Of a DNA stretch of 29,435 nucleotides, positions 10,825-20,446 are shown piece by piece (position 1 is the first letter of the stretch; the number at the start of each line of letters is the position of its first letter). The DNA comes from Ectocarpus siliculosus. Its lineage: Eukaryota > Sar > Phaeophyceae > Ectocarpales > Ectocarpaceae. The translations under genes and the position numbers were made by a program. The stretch spans positions 831,821 to 861,255 of the forward strand of contig FN649744.1 in assembly GCA_000310025.1 (NCBI GenBank), written 5' to 3'. Under the pieces are notes generated by a model that worked only from the letters and a program-made list of their open reading frames with translations, was not told the DNA's origin and ran no database searches.

Positions 10825-11039
10825 GAGCCGGAGCTGTTGCTTGCGCGGCGCAAGCGGGGGTTTCCGCGTTTACCCGTAGACCTCCCCTGCGCTGCCGCTG
10901 CTGCTGGGCGGAGACTAGGGGGTTGGGCGAGGCGTTCGCAAGAACTCAGAGCACCCCCGCTGTTCCACCCTCCCAGGACGTAGACGCCGCCGAACCTGTC
11001 CATCGTCGTGCCGGCGGCGCTCCTGCTCCGCCCAGCCAG
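10522..11039 (-). pseudogene. Kelch-repeat protein fragment with poly-Ser tract, frameshifted
   Basis: The minus-strand frame reads GGVYVLGGWNSGGALSSCE, a Kelch blade with the di-glycine and aromatic positions. A Ser-rich insert follows (CAG/AGC repeat, seen as CTG on the + strand at 10797-10826), then WEALPPLRRQRCFLGAAFE, a second blade edge. Around 10634-10644, in a GCGCGC run, the reading frame must change by one base. The next frame then gives ALLAMGGGTGP..VFETVEVLRPGEW, a further Kelch motif, and stops at 10522-10524. Kelch blades form beta-propellers for protein binding. The upstream frame is closed by TGA at 11040-11042, so an upstream exon is needed. The frameshift could be a sequencing error in the GC run, in which case this is the last exon of a live gene. 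Confidence 0.6.
10794..10826. repeat. (CTG)n triplet repeat within the Kelch fragment
   Basis: About ten CTG triplets on the + strand, read as AGC (Ser) on the coding minus strand. Such tracts change length easily. Confidence 0.9.
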
Positions 11040-14000
11040 TCACCCCAAAGTAAATTTAAAAATGATTTCGTGCACGTTGTACGGGGAGAGAGAGCGCGAG
11101 AGAGAGAGACCACGGTAGGTTTTGGTCAAAGATGGGAACCCAAATCTGAGCAGCCCACTTACCACGTTTCCAGTCGTGTGGCGACACCATAGCATAGGGG
11201 ACATTACCTCCCAGGGGGTTTCTGTGAGGCACGAGTGCGTGGAATCGGTCAGGCGGCATTCTCAACAAATGTTTAGTGCCCACAAAAGGAGCGCGTGAAA
11301 GCGGAGCGCGGGAGAGCGGAGGAGGGCGTGAGGGCGGGATATTATTCCTTCAGGTTGGTGTTGAGGAGCACAAACCGCCAGCTGTAGAGGGAAATGGAAG
11401 CAATGAATCAATCCTTCCTACGAGGAGACTAAAGGAACAGAAGCATCGCAGAGGTGGTTTTCGGTGTAATCCCGGATGGGAGCTCCTCGAGCGTGATTGA
11501 GGGCAAGAAGACCGTTCGGTCGGTTTGAGAGCGGCGGGGAAAAAAAAAACTTAATTGTAATCACCGGTGACACGAATAGTCCACAACTCGCCTAGCCATG
11601 AGTTCACGAAGCCAATCTATTGAAACACATACGGCCAACGCTCCCGGGGGGCAAGAGCACCGCGTAGCCTGTCTCCTTCATCGAAATCAACACCCAGCAG
11701 GTGCGCGTCAACGAGTCCACCACTATTGTTCCACACAGGCGCATCCATCGAGCCCCGGCTTACTTACCGCGACATGGCCATCCTCGGCAGAGCTTCCCAC
11801 GTGGTGGTCTTGCCGTAATACTCATCGACGAAGGCCTCCGTGTTATCCGAGCCTTCCTGCTCAATCCCGTGCGAGAGGGTGGGGCTGCATGGAAGGGGGG
11901 TGGGTATTCTTCCGTGTTGACAGCATATTTAGTCGTGAACCTTCGGCTTTGCACCCCCTGTCTGAAATGCAGATTTTGTTCCTGCTCTTGACTAACCTAG
12001 GCACGTCCGACTGAAACGTGAACCCTATGTATTTTCGCACAAGATAAAACAGTTCCCAACGACCCCCCCCTCTCCCATTCTTGCTCCTCTTTCTCCAGGG
12101 TCCGGGTGGAAGAAAGACACCCTACATTTTGCACCGTCTAACGACCTCCCGATACCCCCCCCCCCCCCTCTGTTCCGTATGGTAAGTGCGCGCAGACGAC
12201 GTTTCTAGGCAACCATCGACCGTTCCCGGCGTCTGGTAGTGGAGGCCAGGGGTCCAGCCACAAGCAACAAGAGGTCGTCACGCAACCGGTTCGATTGGCT
12301 AGGACCGACGAGGCGGAGGGTTGTCGGTCTCGGTCGGGAGGACGGTTGGTTGACGGGACCGCGAGATGAGCAGCCGCCGTGCGTTTGGAGAGGAGTTGTG
12401 GAGGGCGTTGTTCGGGCTTGCATGTGTTGTTGTTGTTGTTGTTTGGCTGCAATGTGCTGCAAGCTGGCGTTCGAGACGAACACATCGCAGCCCCCCTCGC
12501 CCCACTCACACGCACTGAGACCTCTAACGTGTGCATGTGATACGTTTTTCTCCATGGTTTTGTTTCTGATACATGTAGGTTCGATTTCTTCGACCAGGGG
12601 TTTTCGACCTCAACCGCTTCCGCTTTTTGCTGGAGTTCACGCCGCTGTGTATGATGGAGTTCGCGCTGGCCGCCGCCTCGTCTGGCAAAGGCAAGCCTGC
12701 CACTGCGTCTGGCAAAGGCAAGCCTGCCACTGCACCTGGCACCCTCGATCTCGACGGCAGCAGCGAAGAGACTCGTCCGCGTCTTAGGAAGGCAGGGTGA
12801 CATTTGGGTCCCAGTTAAATACTTTGTAGTCGCCGAGCTGGCGTTTGGAATGAAGACCTTTTCACCCACCATAAAAAGGCAGGGTGCGCTGTGTGAAAAG
12901 CAATCCCTAGCTTGCGTTGACGCGAGATTGGAGGCTGGTACTGTTTCTTCTCTTCTTCCCTCGAGCTCTTGGGTCACGCACCATTGCTGACTACGTCTTC
13001 CAGGAGACGGCGCGTTTCGTTCACTTGGTATGGGAGTATTGGCATCTGGGATTTATTTTGAGTGTCATTGTTTTCAAGACGGCGTGAATCTCTCTTCTTC
13101 CCAGGTAGGATCTGCAGGGCTGAGGTCAGACATGCCTGCCTACTCTTTCATCTTGAGTGTGAGATAGACATGGTGTTGGCAAGTTATACGGCGCGGAGGG
13201 AGAGTTTTACTGCCCCTGGTGACAACGATCGCACGAGAGTTAACGTGCGTAGTAATCACATGGAAGTACCTGTGTTTGCTTTCGGTTCGAAATCATGTGG
13301 GCTAGACGGTTCTGCTTGCCGCACACCAGCTGGACAAGATTTTTCGATCGGTCTTTATGGCGCAAGCGATTTTGCCATGGGATATTCGTCAGTGTTGAGC
13401 GGGAACTTTCGCAGTGAACTCGACCCACTGCGAGAACGCCATGTAGAACAAAGTCGGCATGCGCCAAGGTACCCTGTGCTTCACCGTTTCGTTTTTCCGG
13501 GCGCGCAGGCATCATGGCTGTGCGCAAGCGCCAAGCACTCGCCGGAACCAAAAGAGGAGTGTGTAAGTGGAAGCCAGGGGCGTGTGATGTATGTTCGTGG
13601 ATATACTCTCCACTGCGAAACCTGCATCAAGTCTTCCGCTTGTTCATAGACGTGCACTCGACACGTGATCACAATACTTCAATGAAGAAAACATCACAAG
13701 ACCCCCCCCCACCATCCCCCCCAAGTCTCCTCGAAGCATGCTTGCCAACAATCAAACGCGTCGTTACCCTCCATCTGCTCGCCCTCCTGCACGACAACAG
13801 CACCTTCGGCTCTGTCCATCATGCCTACAGGCTTAGTCGGCACCCCTTTCGTGCTTATGCCAGCGAAAATATATACTCCGAGAAATAAACAACAACAAAT
13901 TTACCTTAACTACTTAAGCATCCCGCAACGATGCCGCATGCAATACGGTTGAGGCCAAGCGCAACCAGAAAGTCACGAAAGTATCTCGCCACTCGAACGA

Positions 14001-14269
14001 GAAACACGATGGCGTCAAAGATTCCCCCCTCCCCCTACAACTATGTGGACAAACAACAGTGGTACAACATGCGTTGTCGGCTCAAAGTGAGCCTTCAAGT
14101 ATCACGCATTACGTGTACAAGTAGTAACACGGGAAAATTACATACTCTACATGAGAAACACGCAAACCACGCGCTACCATGTCAAATCGTCCCTGCGTCG
14201 CCTCGTGCGCGAGCCCCGCCTGTTTGCCCAACCTCGCCTTGCTTTTTCAAGCCAGCGGCGAATCCTCCC
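11040..14269. other. No confident gene; two ambiguous open regions
   Basis: A 279-codon minus-strand frame (12138-12977) includes an Asn run from a TTG repeat and a duplicated 27 bp segment; I see no domain. A 195-codon + frame (13062-13649) lacks an ATG at its start and has no recognised domain, though GTAAGT at 13562-13567 would be a strong donor. GA-rich and long C tracts (for example about 12160-12174) are present. These may hide exons of unknown genes. Confidence 0.4.
12679..12732. repeat. 27 bp tandem duplication
   Basis: The segment beginning CGTCTGGCAAAGGCAAGCC and ending CCACTG occurs twice head to tail with no visible change between the two copies. Confidence 0.85.
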
Positions 14270-14490
14270 GTTCTTGGGGGAGTGGCTGGCGGGAGCGGCC
14301 TTGCCGTGGTTGTCGTCTTTGGTTTTCGCCTGGCGGTATGTGCGGGTTGATTAAGTTGGTTGTTTTCGTGAGTAATGGTCGTGAATCACGTGGCCGGGAA
14401 GGAAATTTTGGTGTATGGCGGCCTCGTTGTTGTTGGAGTCGTTCGCCCTGGGCTGACCACACACAAAGCTAGATAGAACACATGCACTAA
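14270..14490 (+). repeat. Diverged repeat, copy A of three (+)
   Basis: Shares with copy C, in the same order: a GCCTGGCGG/GTCTGGT block, GGTTGATTAAG, GTTCGTGAGTA-type sequence, GGGAAGGAAAT, TCGCCCTGG, AAAGCTA and CACTA(A/C)GCGAG. It lies about 475 bp upstream of copy C. No convincing coding potential is shared by the copies. Confidence 0.65.
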
Positions 14491-14524
14491 GCGAGAGAAT
14501 CGAGCGGCCACAGGATAATAAACA

Positions 14525-14735
14525 CGTGTGGTGTCATGAATCTCGAGGGGGCGAGGAGAGCCTCTTTACCCAATCTTTGCTCACGAACAACAGGGAACAT
14601 GATCGCCCCGAAAAAAACGCCAGGCGAGAAGCAACGATGACCATCCCAGCACGACCGCCGATACATGAAGATCGCGAGAATTCGAAAGAGGCTTGGCAAA
14701 AAGGTGGCGCAACCATACTCTGCTAAGCCACCTTC
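14525..14735 (-). repeat. Diverged repeat, copy B of three (inverted)
   Basis: On the minus strand this reads GGGATGGTCATCGTTG, TCGCCTGGCG, and TGTTGTTCGTGAG, matching the corresponding blocks of copies A and C. It sits between them in opposite orientation, so the cluster is A(+) B(-) C(+). Confidence 0.55.
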
Positions 14736-14960
14736 GAAGCCTCCCGGTCTTCAGCGATGGCTGGTGTCGGCGAGACCTTGCGGGGATGGTTATCGTTGTA
14801 TGTCGTCTGGTATTTGTTTGGAGGGGGTTGATTAAGTTTGTTGCTGTTCGTGAGTAGTGGCCACGAAACATGTGGCGGGGAAGGAAATGGTGGCGTTTGA
14901 CGGCGTCTGTGTTGTTAAAGTAGTCGCTCGCCCTGGCTGACGACAAAGAAAGCTACGTGA
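14736..14960 (+). repeat. Diverged repeat, copy C of three (+)
   Basis: Direct repeat of copy A (see its blocks), with GGGATGGTTATCGTTG matching copy B more closely than copy A does. Ends of the element could not be fixed. Confidence 0.65.
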
Positions 14961-15248
14961 CACACACGCACTACGCGAGGGAATTTGAGGAGCCGCAAGG
15001 TATCAGGAACGACGTTGATACGTCCAAACACGGTAGCGACTGTTGAGGGGAGGTCGTCAGAGGCATGCGCGTTCACTAACATCGGGTGTTACATAATGAA
15101 TTCCGAGTGGTGCCGGTCCAGAACATGTCCTGCCCCATGGGGTGTAAGGATGCCTGGCTATGAAACAGTGTCCAGTGTGTACCGAAAAAACTAGTTTCTT
15201 CAAAGAAAGGATTGCCTTCGGCCATCGAGAGAACACACTCCAAAGCTC

Positions 15249-16537
15249 TTACGACCGCAACAATACTGCACCACTCTTTGCCAGGACCACCGGCAACCCC
15301 ACCTGTTCACGATGTCCCTCAGAGAGGGTCGATGCAACCCGTTCTGACGCTTCCGCCGGTGCTGTGCCCCCCACGAAAAGAGTATTGGAGCTCCGAACCC
15401 CTCTCTTTCGCCAGGCGTCATGAAACACCTGCGGAATGTCGTCAGCGTCTACACCAGCTTCCTCCGAGGGCCACCACGCCGAGGACTGGTGAGCGGCAGT
15501 GGTGCCATCCTGGGTGGGCAAGTGGCGTGCGCCCCTAATCGTTCCTCTGCCCCACGCGTCATGCAACGCAGCGGTCAACATGTCGACGAAGTCAGGGGAT
15601 TCTTCGGCAGGGGCTTCGGCAGGGCTGTTCGTGGTCGGATCGGGCGGTGTAGCACGAGACGCTGTTCCATACCCGGTGGCGGCGGTGGCGGCGGGAGTGG
15701 CTCCGGATTGGACGGGCGGGGGGGGAATCTCCGCCGGAAGGTAGGGAAATGTCAATGAAGGACCTTAGTTGAAGTCCTCAGGACCATCGAACTGCTGAAG
15801 GTGGAGACTAAAAAACGAGCGGCCGGTGTCCTCGTGGGGGTAGGAGCGACCGACCTTCTTCCTGTCGTGACCTTGACCATCAGAAACTGCTTCGCGCGCG
15901 ATCCTGGTATGGGCAGGACTCGACCCGTCGTGCGTGGGGGCGGAGCTCTTGTCGTCCTGGATGGGCTCGACTCGCTTTTGCAAGGAACGGGCGTCGACGG
16001 CACAAGACGGCAGCTCCAGCGAGGCCTTTGCCTTCTCCAAGCCGTGGCGGCTGTGGTTGTTGGCCACCTCGCTGCTCTCTGCGATGGTCGCAGTTCCGTA
16101 CTTCTCAGTGCTGCGGCTCTCGACAGGGACACTCTTCATGTCGCTCGTGCAAATTCCGAGAGAAGTTTCGGAAGCGGGGTCGTGGTATCCAACTTGTCCG
16201 GTGGTCGGAGCAGCGGCTTCGTTCGGCGTGTGCTCAATGTCACAAATCGAGCAGAGCCCATCTCCCACACCTGGCCCTGTTGGTGACGTTGAGCGTAGCC
16301 CGGACAACCCACTCCTGTAACGGTGTCGTTGGAACCCCTTCCAGCGAACAGTCCAGCCAGGGTATCGACCCCGTGGCCTCGAACCGTGGTGGTGGAGCCG
16401 GCGCCGGCGCTCGAGCCCTGTTTATCGTTTGCCGGGCGGGGAGGGCGGGAGGGGTTCGCAAGGAGGCCGTTAGCGAAATATGTGCGTGATACGCCCGACA
16501 ATACAGCAGCGAGGGTAACTACGTATGTTGTTGGCAT
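15249..16537 (-). pseudogene. Hypothetical protein with N-terminal signal peptide; frame broken twice
   Basis: From ATG 16537 the minus strand encodes MPTTYVVTLAAVLSGVSRT, a hydrophobic N-terminus typical of an ER signal peptide, followed by a Gly/Ser/Thr-rich linker. The best downstream coding-like frame (16307 to 15768) is in another phase, so a frameshift or unseen short intron is required near 16310-16340. That frame is hydrophilic and includes a Cys pair (LCSICDIEHT). It ends at TAA 15765-15767, but the same phase reopens at once and runs to TAA 15249-15251 with a Pro/Ala/Thr-rich stretch, then two similar segments, LHDAWGRG and FHDAWRKRG. I recognise no domain. A single in-frame stop and one shift suggest a decaying gene or base errors; it may also be a spliced gene that I resolve poorly. 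Confidence 0.35.
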
Positions 16538-16639
16538 GATTGTGTTATGATAGCGAGGAGGGGCCAAGGCTGGTAATATTGGTAGACGAAGAGCTTGGTT
16601 TGATAAGACAAGAGCATGCGCTCATGCGATGCCGTAGAG

Positions 16640-17170
16640 TGCCTCTTCGCACCTTTCAAGCTGCACCCTCTCCGTGACCCCCACCAATTCACTACAGGAG
16701 GTATTGGAGGCACTTCGGAGCCAGAGTACCAGCCGGAACAGTGCGAGATGATCTGGCGTACAGGCACCCAGAGGACACACGGCTTCCTCCAACACGAGGA
16801 CTTTATCTCCAAAGTTAGGGCCCCGTGCCACGCCATTTTGGATCTCTACACCATCGGTGGCTCGAGCAGGCAGCAAGCCCACAACGTTCAAGCCGGAGGT
16901 TTATCTCGCCTCTGGCGTGGGCGTTGTGGGCTGGCCGGGTGTTCGTGGCGCCGATGGCGTAGAGCTTGAACAATGCGTGGCACTGGGCCCTAACTTTGAA
17001 GATAAAGTCGTCGTGTTGGAGGACGCCGTGTGTCCACTAGATGCCGGTGCACCAGATCGTGCCGCACCGTTCCAGCAGGTGCTCTGGCACCGACGTACCG
17101 CCAACACCACCGGTAGTGAAGCATATAGTGGGGGTGACGACGAAGTTGAAGGGTGAGAGAGGAGGTAGAG
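16640..17170. repeat. Large imperfect palindrome (inverted duplication), arms ~245 bp
   Basis: The left arm (about 16640-16886) matches the reverse complement of the right arm (about 16922-17170), with the centre near 16904. Shared blocks include CACTACNGGNGGTNTTGGNGG, GTGCCACGCCATT/GTGCCACGCATTG, CTTTATCT(C/T)CAAAGTTAGGG and AGCCCACAACG. Both strands stay open across much of it, so translations also match, for example GPNF-DKV-VLE-AVCPL on one strand and FTTGG-GGTS-PE on the other. Amino-acid similarity on either strand is therefore explained by the DNA symmetry and does not prove coding. It could be a foldback element or a small gene duplicated head to head. Confidence 0.75.
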
Positions 17171-17361
17171 CAATAAGATCTCCTCGGCTGAGATTCGCTG
17201 TTGACACTGTGAGAGTGTTCTGCCGCAGGCTATGTAGCATCGAGTGAAACAACAGCGTGGATTCGGCCGGGAGAGAGATGAAAACGACTGCATGGGTGGA
17301 GCCACGTCTTGAGAAATTTAGGAATGACACTACAAATACGAAAAATGTGCAACAACAATAG

Positions 17362-17590
17362 GCTGCTGCTGGCTATGAGAACGCCCCCACCTCTGCCGCT
17401 GCAGACGAAGGTGCCGCAGCCGCCTCTGCTGCTGCTGCCTACAACAACTTCGACAGAATTATCGCTACAGGAGAGCAGCACCGGGCTCTGATGTCTACGA
17501 CGCACAAGAGGGGAGAGGAGCTTGGAGTGGCGCAACGGCCAAGCACGTTCTCCCCGCTCTTTCGCGCCGACGACACCGGGGAGTCCAATG
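17362..17590 (+). CDS. Candidate internal exon, unknown Ala-rich protein
   Basis: The exon follows AATAG (17357-17361), where the in-frame TAG also forms the acceptor, and ends at AATG before GTATGT (17591-17596), a strong donor. It encodes an Ala-rich start, then a hydrophilic segment with YNNFDRIIATGEQHRALM and GVAQRPSTFSPLFRADDT. No domain recognised. The exon ends in phase 1. Its best continuation is 17662-17819. The preceding exon was not found; it may lie across or left of the palindrome. Confidence 0.4.
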
Positions 17591-17661
17591 GTATGTTACT
17601 GGACGTCTACATTGTAGTGAAAATATTTTTGTCGTAGTAGTGGCAACCAGCAGCAGCACAG

Positions 17662-17819
17662 GCGGCCGCGGCACCTTCATGGGCAGCAGCAGCGGTGTGG
17701 GGGCGTCCTCATCGCCTACACAGCGGCCACCAACCTTTGTTCTAAGAGAACGGGTATTGAAATGGCCTTACCATCTTCCGCTGCTTCATCCTGCTGGATC
17801 AGTTGTTGTTGCTGGGTAA
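17662..17819 (+). CDS. Candidate terminal exon of the Ala-rich gene
   Basis: Joined in phase 1 to 17590 (G|GC), this gives a Gly/Ser-rich segment (GTFMGSSSGVGASSS), then RPPTFVLRERVLKWPYHL and a stop TAA at 17817-17819. The acceptor is CACAG at 17657-17661. Alternative CAG acceptors 5 to 11 bases upstream would give an Ala-rich frame that stops earlier. It overlaps a candidate minus-strand exon (17772-17937); both cannot easily be strong at once. Confidence 0.3.
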
Positions 17820-17937
17820 CGTCGTGTTGATCGCCGTTGCTCGACGACTTAGCCCCCTCCCTCACCACGGGAACAAATTCTTCTTCATGCGGCACCGGCA
17901 CACCCTTCCGAGCAGGAGAGCAGATGAAACGTTTAGT
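17772..17937 (-). CDS. Candidate exon of unknown acidic, Gln-rich protein (minus strand)
   Basis: On the minus strand an acceptor TCTAG precedes 17937 and a strong donor GTAAGG follows 17772. Between them the frame encodes a hydrophilic segment with VPHEEEFVPVVREGAK, then DVTQQQQLIQQDEAAEDG. The composition fits a disordered acidic region. No neighbouring exon was identified. It overlaps the opposite-strand exon at 17662-17819. Confidence 0.3.
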
Positions 17938-18524
17938 CTAGAATGTGAGTCAAGGGGGTGAAGATCTCACTCACAGATAAACACAAAACGCACGTAAACG
18001 CACGTACATCGTGACGGAACAAAAAAGCCAATCCCTCGTTGGGCAGGAGAGCGACGGGACCTACTGTATGTCGTACTGCAATAGGTGTGATGACTACTGG
18101 AGCGCATGTGACTGGGACATCAAAGGAAATGCTCGACGTCAGTGATCCTGCTCAGGTATCGGGGATTTGTGTGAAAACAATCTACTGTAGACTATTGTAT
18201 GGTGTGGTCTACTGTGTACGTACCGTAGATCAACATGAAACCTTTCAAAATCCAATCCCTATCGGAAATGGCCTGCCCCACGTAAGAAAACCCCACCGTC
18301 ACCCGGCATGGTGCACCTACAGCAGCAGAGGAAGTGGATATCGTGCGTTCTCAGCTTCCAACCAGACAGCTTTGCCGGAACCAACTCCCGCGTCACCTAG
18401 CTACGTCCTGTGAGCGCGTTTGTCTTGGGCATGTCTGTGTGTCCGTGAACTACGAATAACAACATACGAGTCACATTAGCGCGGTATCGATGCTAACAAT
18501 AAAGACACACATTAACCTGCTCAC
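17938..18524. other. No confident gene
   Basis: A short + frame at about 18050-18152 is Cys/Trp/Asp-rich (TYCMSYCNRCDDYW) after a possible acceptor GGGCAG, but it ends at a stop with no donor before it, so I do not call it. Downstream exons of the minus-strand plastid-protein candidate should lie here but were not identified. Confidence 0.35.
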
Positions 18525-18857
18525 CTCCCCATCCCCCCCTTTCCCCAAGATGTGGAGCGGAGAGTCCACCCTGCGGGTAATCCCCTCGGGGTCCAGCGCC
18601 GAAGGAACCCGCGGGATGCGCACCTTCTCCTCGATGGCGACCGCGCCATTGCTGCGCCCAACGCCAGCCCCGTCAATGGTCTTGCCTGAGGGTACCTCGA
18701 TGGTCTTGCCGACCTCGCCCCTCTGTTTCCTGCCCAACATTGAGTTGGTGTTGAAGGTGTTACGTTGCACCGAAGAACGGTACACGAAGGAGTTCGCGAT
18801 CGGGCAGCACGCGACAAAGGCCCAAGCGGCCAACATCATGATGCGCTTGATCATCAT
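18525..18857 (-). CDS. First exon of a predicted plastid-targeted or secreted protein
   Basis: ATG at 18857 (minus) opens with MMIKRIMMLAAWAFVACC, a basic start and hydrophobic core, then PIANS-FVYRSSVQRN. In algae with secondary red plastids the signal peptide is followed by a transit peptide that begins with Phe; a break between S and F here, followed by a Ser/Arg/Asn/Thr-rich stretch poor in acidic residues, fits that rule. The following part (EEKVRIPRVPSALDPEG, then RRVDSPLHILGK) looks like structured protein but I recognise no family. The frame reaches GGGGAG before GTGAGC (18524 downward), a good donor, giving a phase-0 exon of 111 codons. Later exons were not found. The + strand is also open here and is taken as the shadow. 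Confidence 0.5.
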
Positions 18858-19858
18858 GATTGTCTGTACCGATCCTGTGCTCGCTGTGACCGTGACAACA
18901 GGTTGTTGTCAAAGTCAGCGCGCGCAGAGGTTCGTTGTGTCCGTGTGCGCCGCTCTCAGCAGGCAGGGAGAGACGCGAATTGTAACGGGTTTTTCTACAC
19001 ACCCCGCCCCCGCTCAGGCAGAAAGAGTCAAGATCGCGGTTCGGGGGGGGGGTCCGCGCGGTGTTATTTTGTTCTTTGGCGGTCCGCGAGGCGTTTTTTG
19101 GTCTGCACAGCAGTTTCGTTATTTTTTCGTGTTCTGTTCCATGTCGCTCGGTTCGACGAGAGAGAATAGAATGCGAAGTTTCACAACAACAAAAATAGCA
19201 GTAGTTGCATCGGTCTCCATTGTTATGCTATCTATGGCGCACACGATTCAACACGTTTATCTGGAATGAGTGGAACACGTGCACGGCGCGGTGGTGTACG
19301 GGCTCTCTCTGGGGCTGGGGGTGCTGTTTTTTCCTTCCAAGCATAGTCTAACGGGCGGGCGTTGATTTCGCTGTGAACAGCAGGCGAATGAATCCGCTAT
19401 CCTTCACTATTAGACTACTGCAGCTCACGCTCTCCGCGTCGTCTGTCTGTGACGTTTCCACTTGTTCGCACGTGCGTGCAGAAACCAAATCTATTCAACT
19501 GGTGTCATATCCAAGTTAGGACTTAGGCAGCAGTGTAGTCTCTGTGTGTTGAAGAGAACGCAGCCTCTTTTTGGGCCGGGGGGCGGTAAGACTTCTGGTC
19601 TCATGTACCACACACTTTGGGAGCGGTTTAAAGTGGACAAGGCTTGCCCCGCTCCCACTGATGGCGAGGAGGCACGAGCCTGAGACGACACGTCCCATGA
19701 TATACGGCGGTCGGTGTGCGTACTGGTTGGTGTCGAACATGCATGCATGTATGTGTCGTCTGTACTGTATTCACACGCAGGGAATTTGAACAATTTCAAA
19801 CACAGCTGTCATGTAGGCAGTTCCCAGCACAGATGATCTAGTCTACAACAGTATTGTA
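18858..19858. other. No confident gene
   Basis: A 42-codon + frame from ATG 19141 to TGA 19267 contains one hydrophobic segment (TKIAVVASVSIVMLSMA) and could be a single-span peptide or first exon; nothing else supports it. A G-rich run occurs at 19045-19055. The stretch would hold the promoter of the minus-strand gene starting at 18857. Confidence 0.35.
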
Positions 19859-19984
19859 CCCCAAAATGTCGGATGCCCTCGCCCCCTTGTGAAGACCTTT
19901 TTCGACGCCTTGGTTGTCTTCTCCAAGGTGGTCGACCTTGTCAAAAGGTCTTCACAAGGGGGGGAGGACATCCAACATTTTGGG
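19859..19984. repeat. Near-perfect hairpin (42 bp arms, 39/42 matching)
   Basis: Left arm 19859-19900 (starts CCCAAAATGT, ends GAAGACCTTTT) pairs with right arm 19943-19984 (starts AAAAGGTCTTC, ends ACATTTTGGG). Only three positions differ. The 42-base spacer contains a further inner stem, TCGAC-GCCTTGG against CCAAGGTGGTCGA, so nearly the whole segment can fold as one hairpin of about 126 bases. It could be a foldback element, a small-RNA precursor, or the residue of an inverted duplication. Confidence 0.85.
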
Positions 19985-20343
19985 AAAGGGTGGTCGACCT
20001 CCACCTGTTGTTGGTGCTGTATCGATACTGAATGGTGCTCTGTAGACGGCAAGATCGACGGCGCAACGTCTGAGCCAAGGGCCGTTTTCTTCCACTTTCG
20101 GAGCCCAAGCAGTCGTATCGTGAAGCAAGCTTTAGCCTCTGTCTTGTTGTTGCCGAGACCGCCGGCGACCGCTCGTCCTGCTGAGCACCGCGGCCAGCAG
20201 CAGCTCGCAGGGATCGAGATGCGATAAAAAGATAAAGATCCTATCCCCCCCATACCCACCTGCGTCTCCCAGCTGCGTGGCTCTCGTTGGGCGCCGAGAC
20301 AGACCCTCTGTCCTGGACCATCCTGCATCGAGCGATCGCTGCC

Positions 20344-20446
20344 ATGGGGAAGGGTAGAGATCGTGGAGACTCTAAAAAAGGGCGAGGCGGGCGAGGATCC
20401 CATTCAGGCCCACTACAAGGCAACGGTGGCAAAAACGGTGTTGGAG
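20344..20446 (+). CDS. Helicase exon 1 (tentative start): basic Gly/Arg-rich N-terminus
   Basis: ATG lies in a very good initiation context (GCTGCCATGGGG). It encodes [18 protein letters not shown] followed by a Gly/Asn-rich stretch, 34 codons plus one base, ending before GTAAGC, a strong donor. RGG-like basic starts are common in this helicase class. The phase (1) matches the next exon. Against it, another frame across the same DNA (up to about 20623) also reads like protein, including [20 protein letters not shown], and would belong to a different gene. Confidence 0.5.

Noticed and set aside
10749-11192. 147-codon + strand frame with an Ala run
   Set aside because: It is the antisense shadow of the Kelch fragment and its triplet repeat.
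12138-12977. 279-codon minus-strand frame
   Set aside because: Its length comes from low-complexity triplet and duplicated segments; I see no domain. A faint likeness to a retroelement segment near its start was too weak to use.
13270-13300. GGTTCGAAATC, resembling a tRNA B box
   Set aside because: No matching A box or cloverleaf-capable flanks were found.
18490-19269. 259-codon + strand frame
   Set aside because: Its first part is the shadow of the minus-strand targeting-peptide exon, and its remainder has no recognisable feature.
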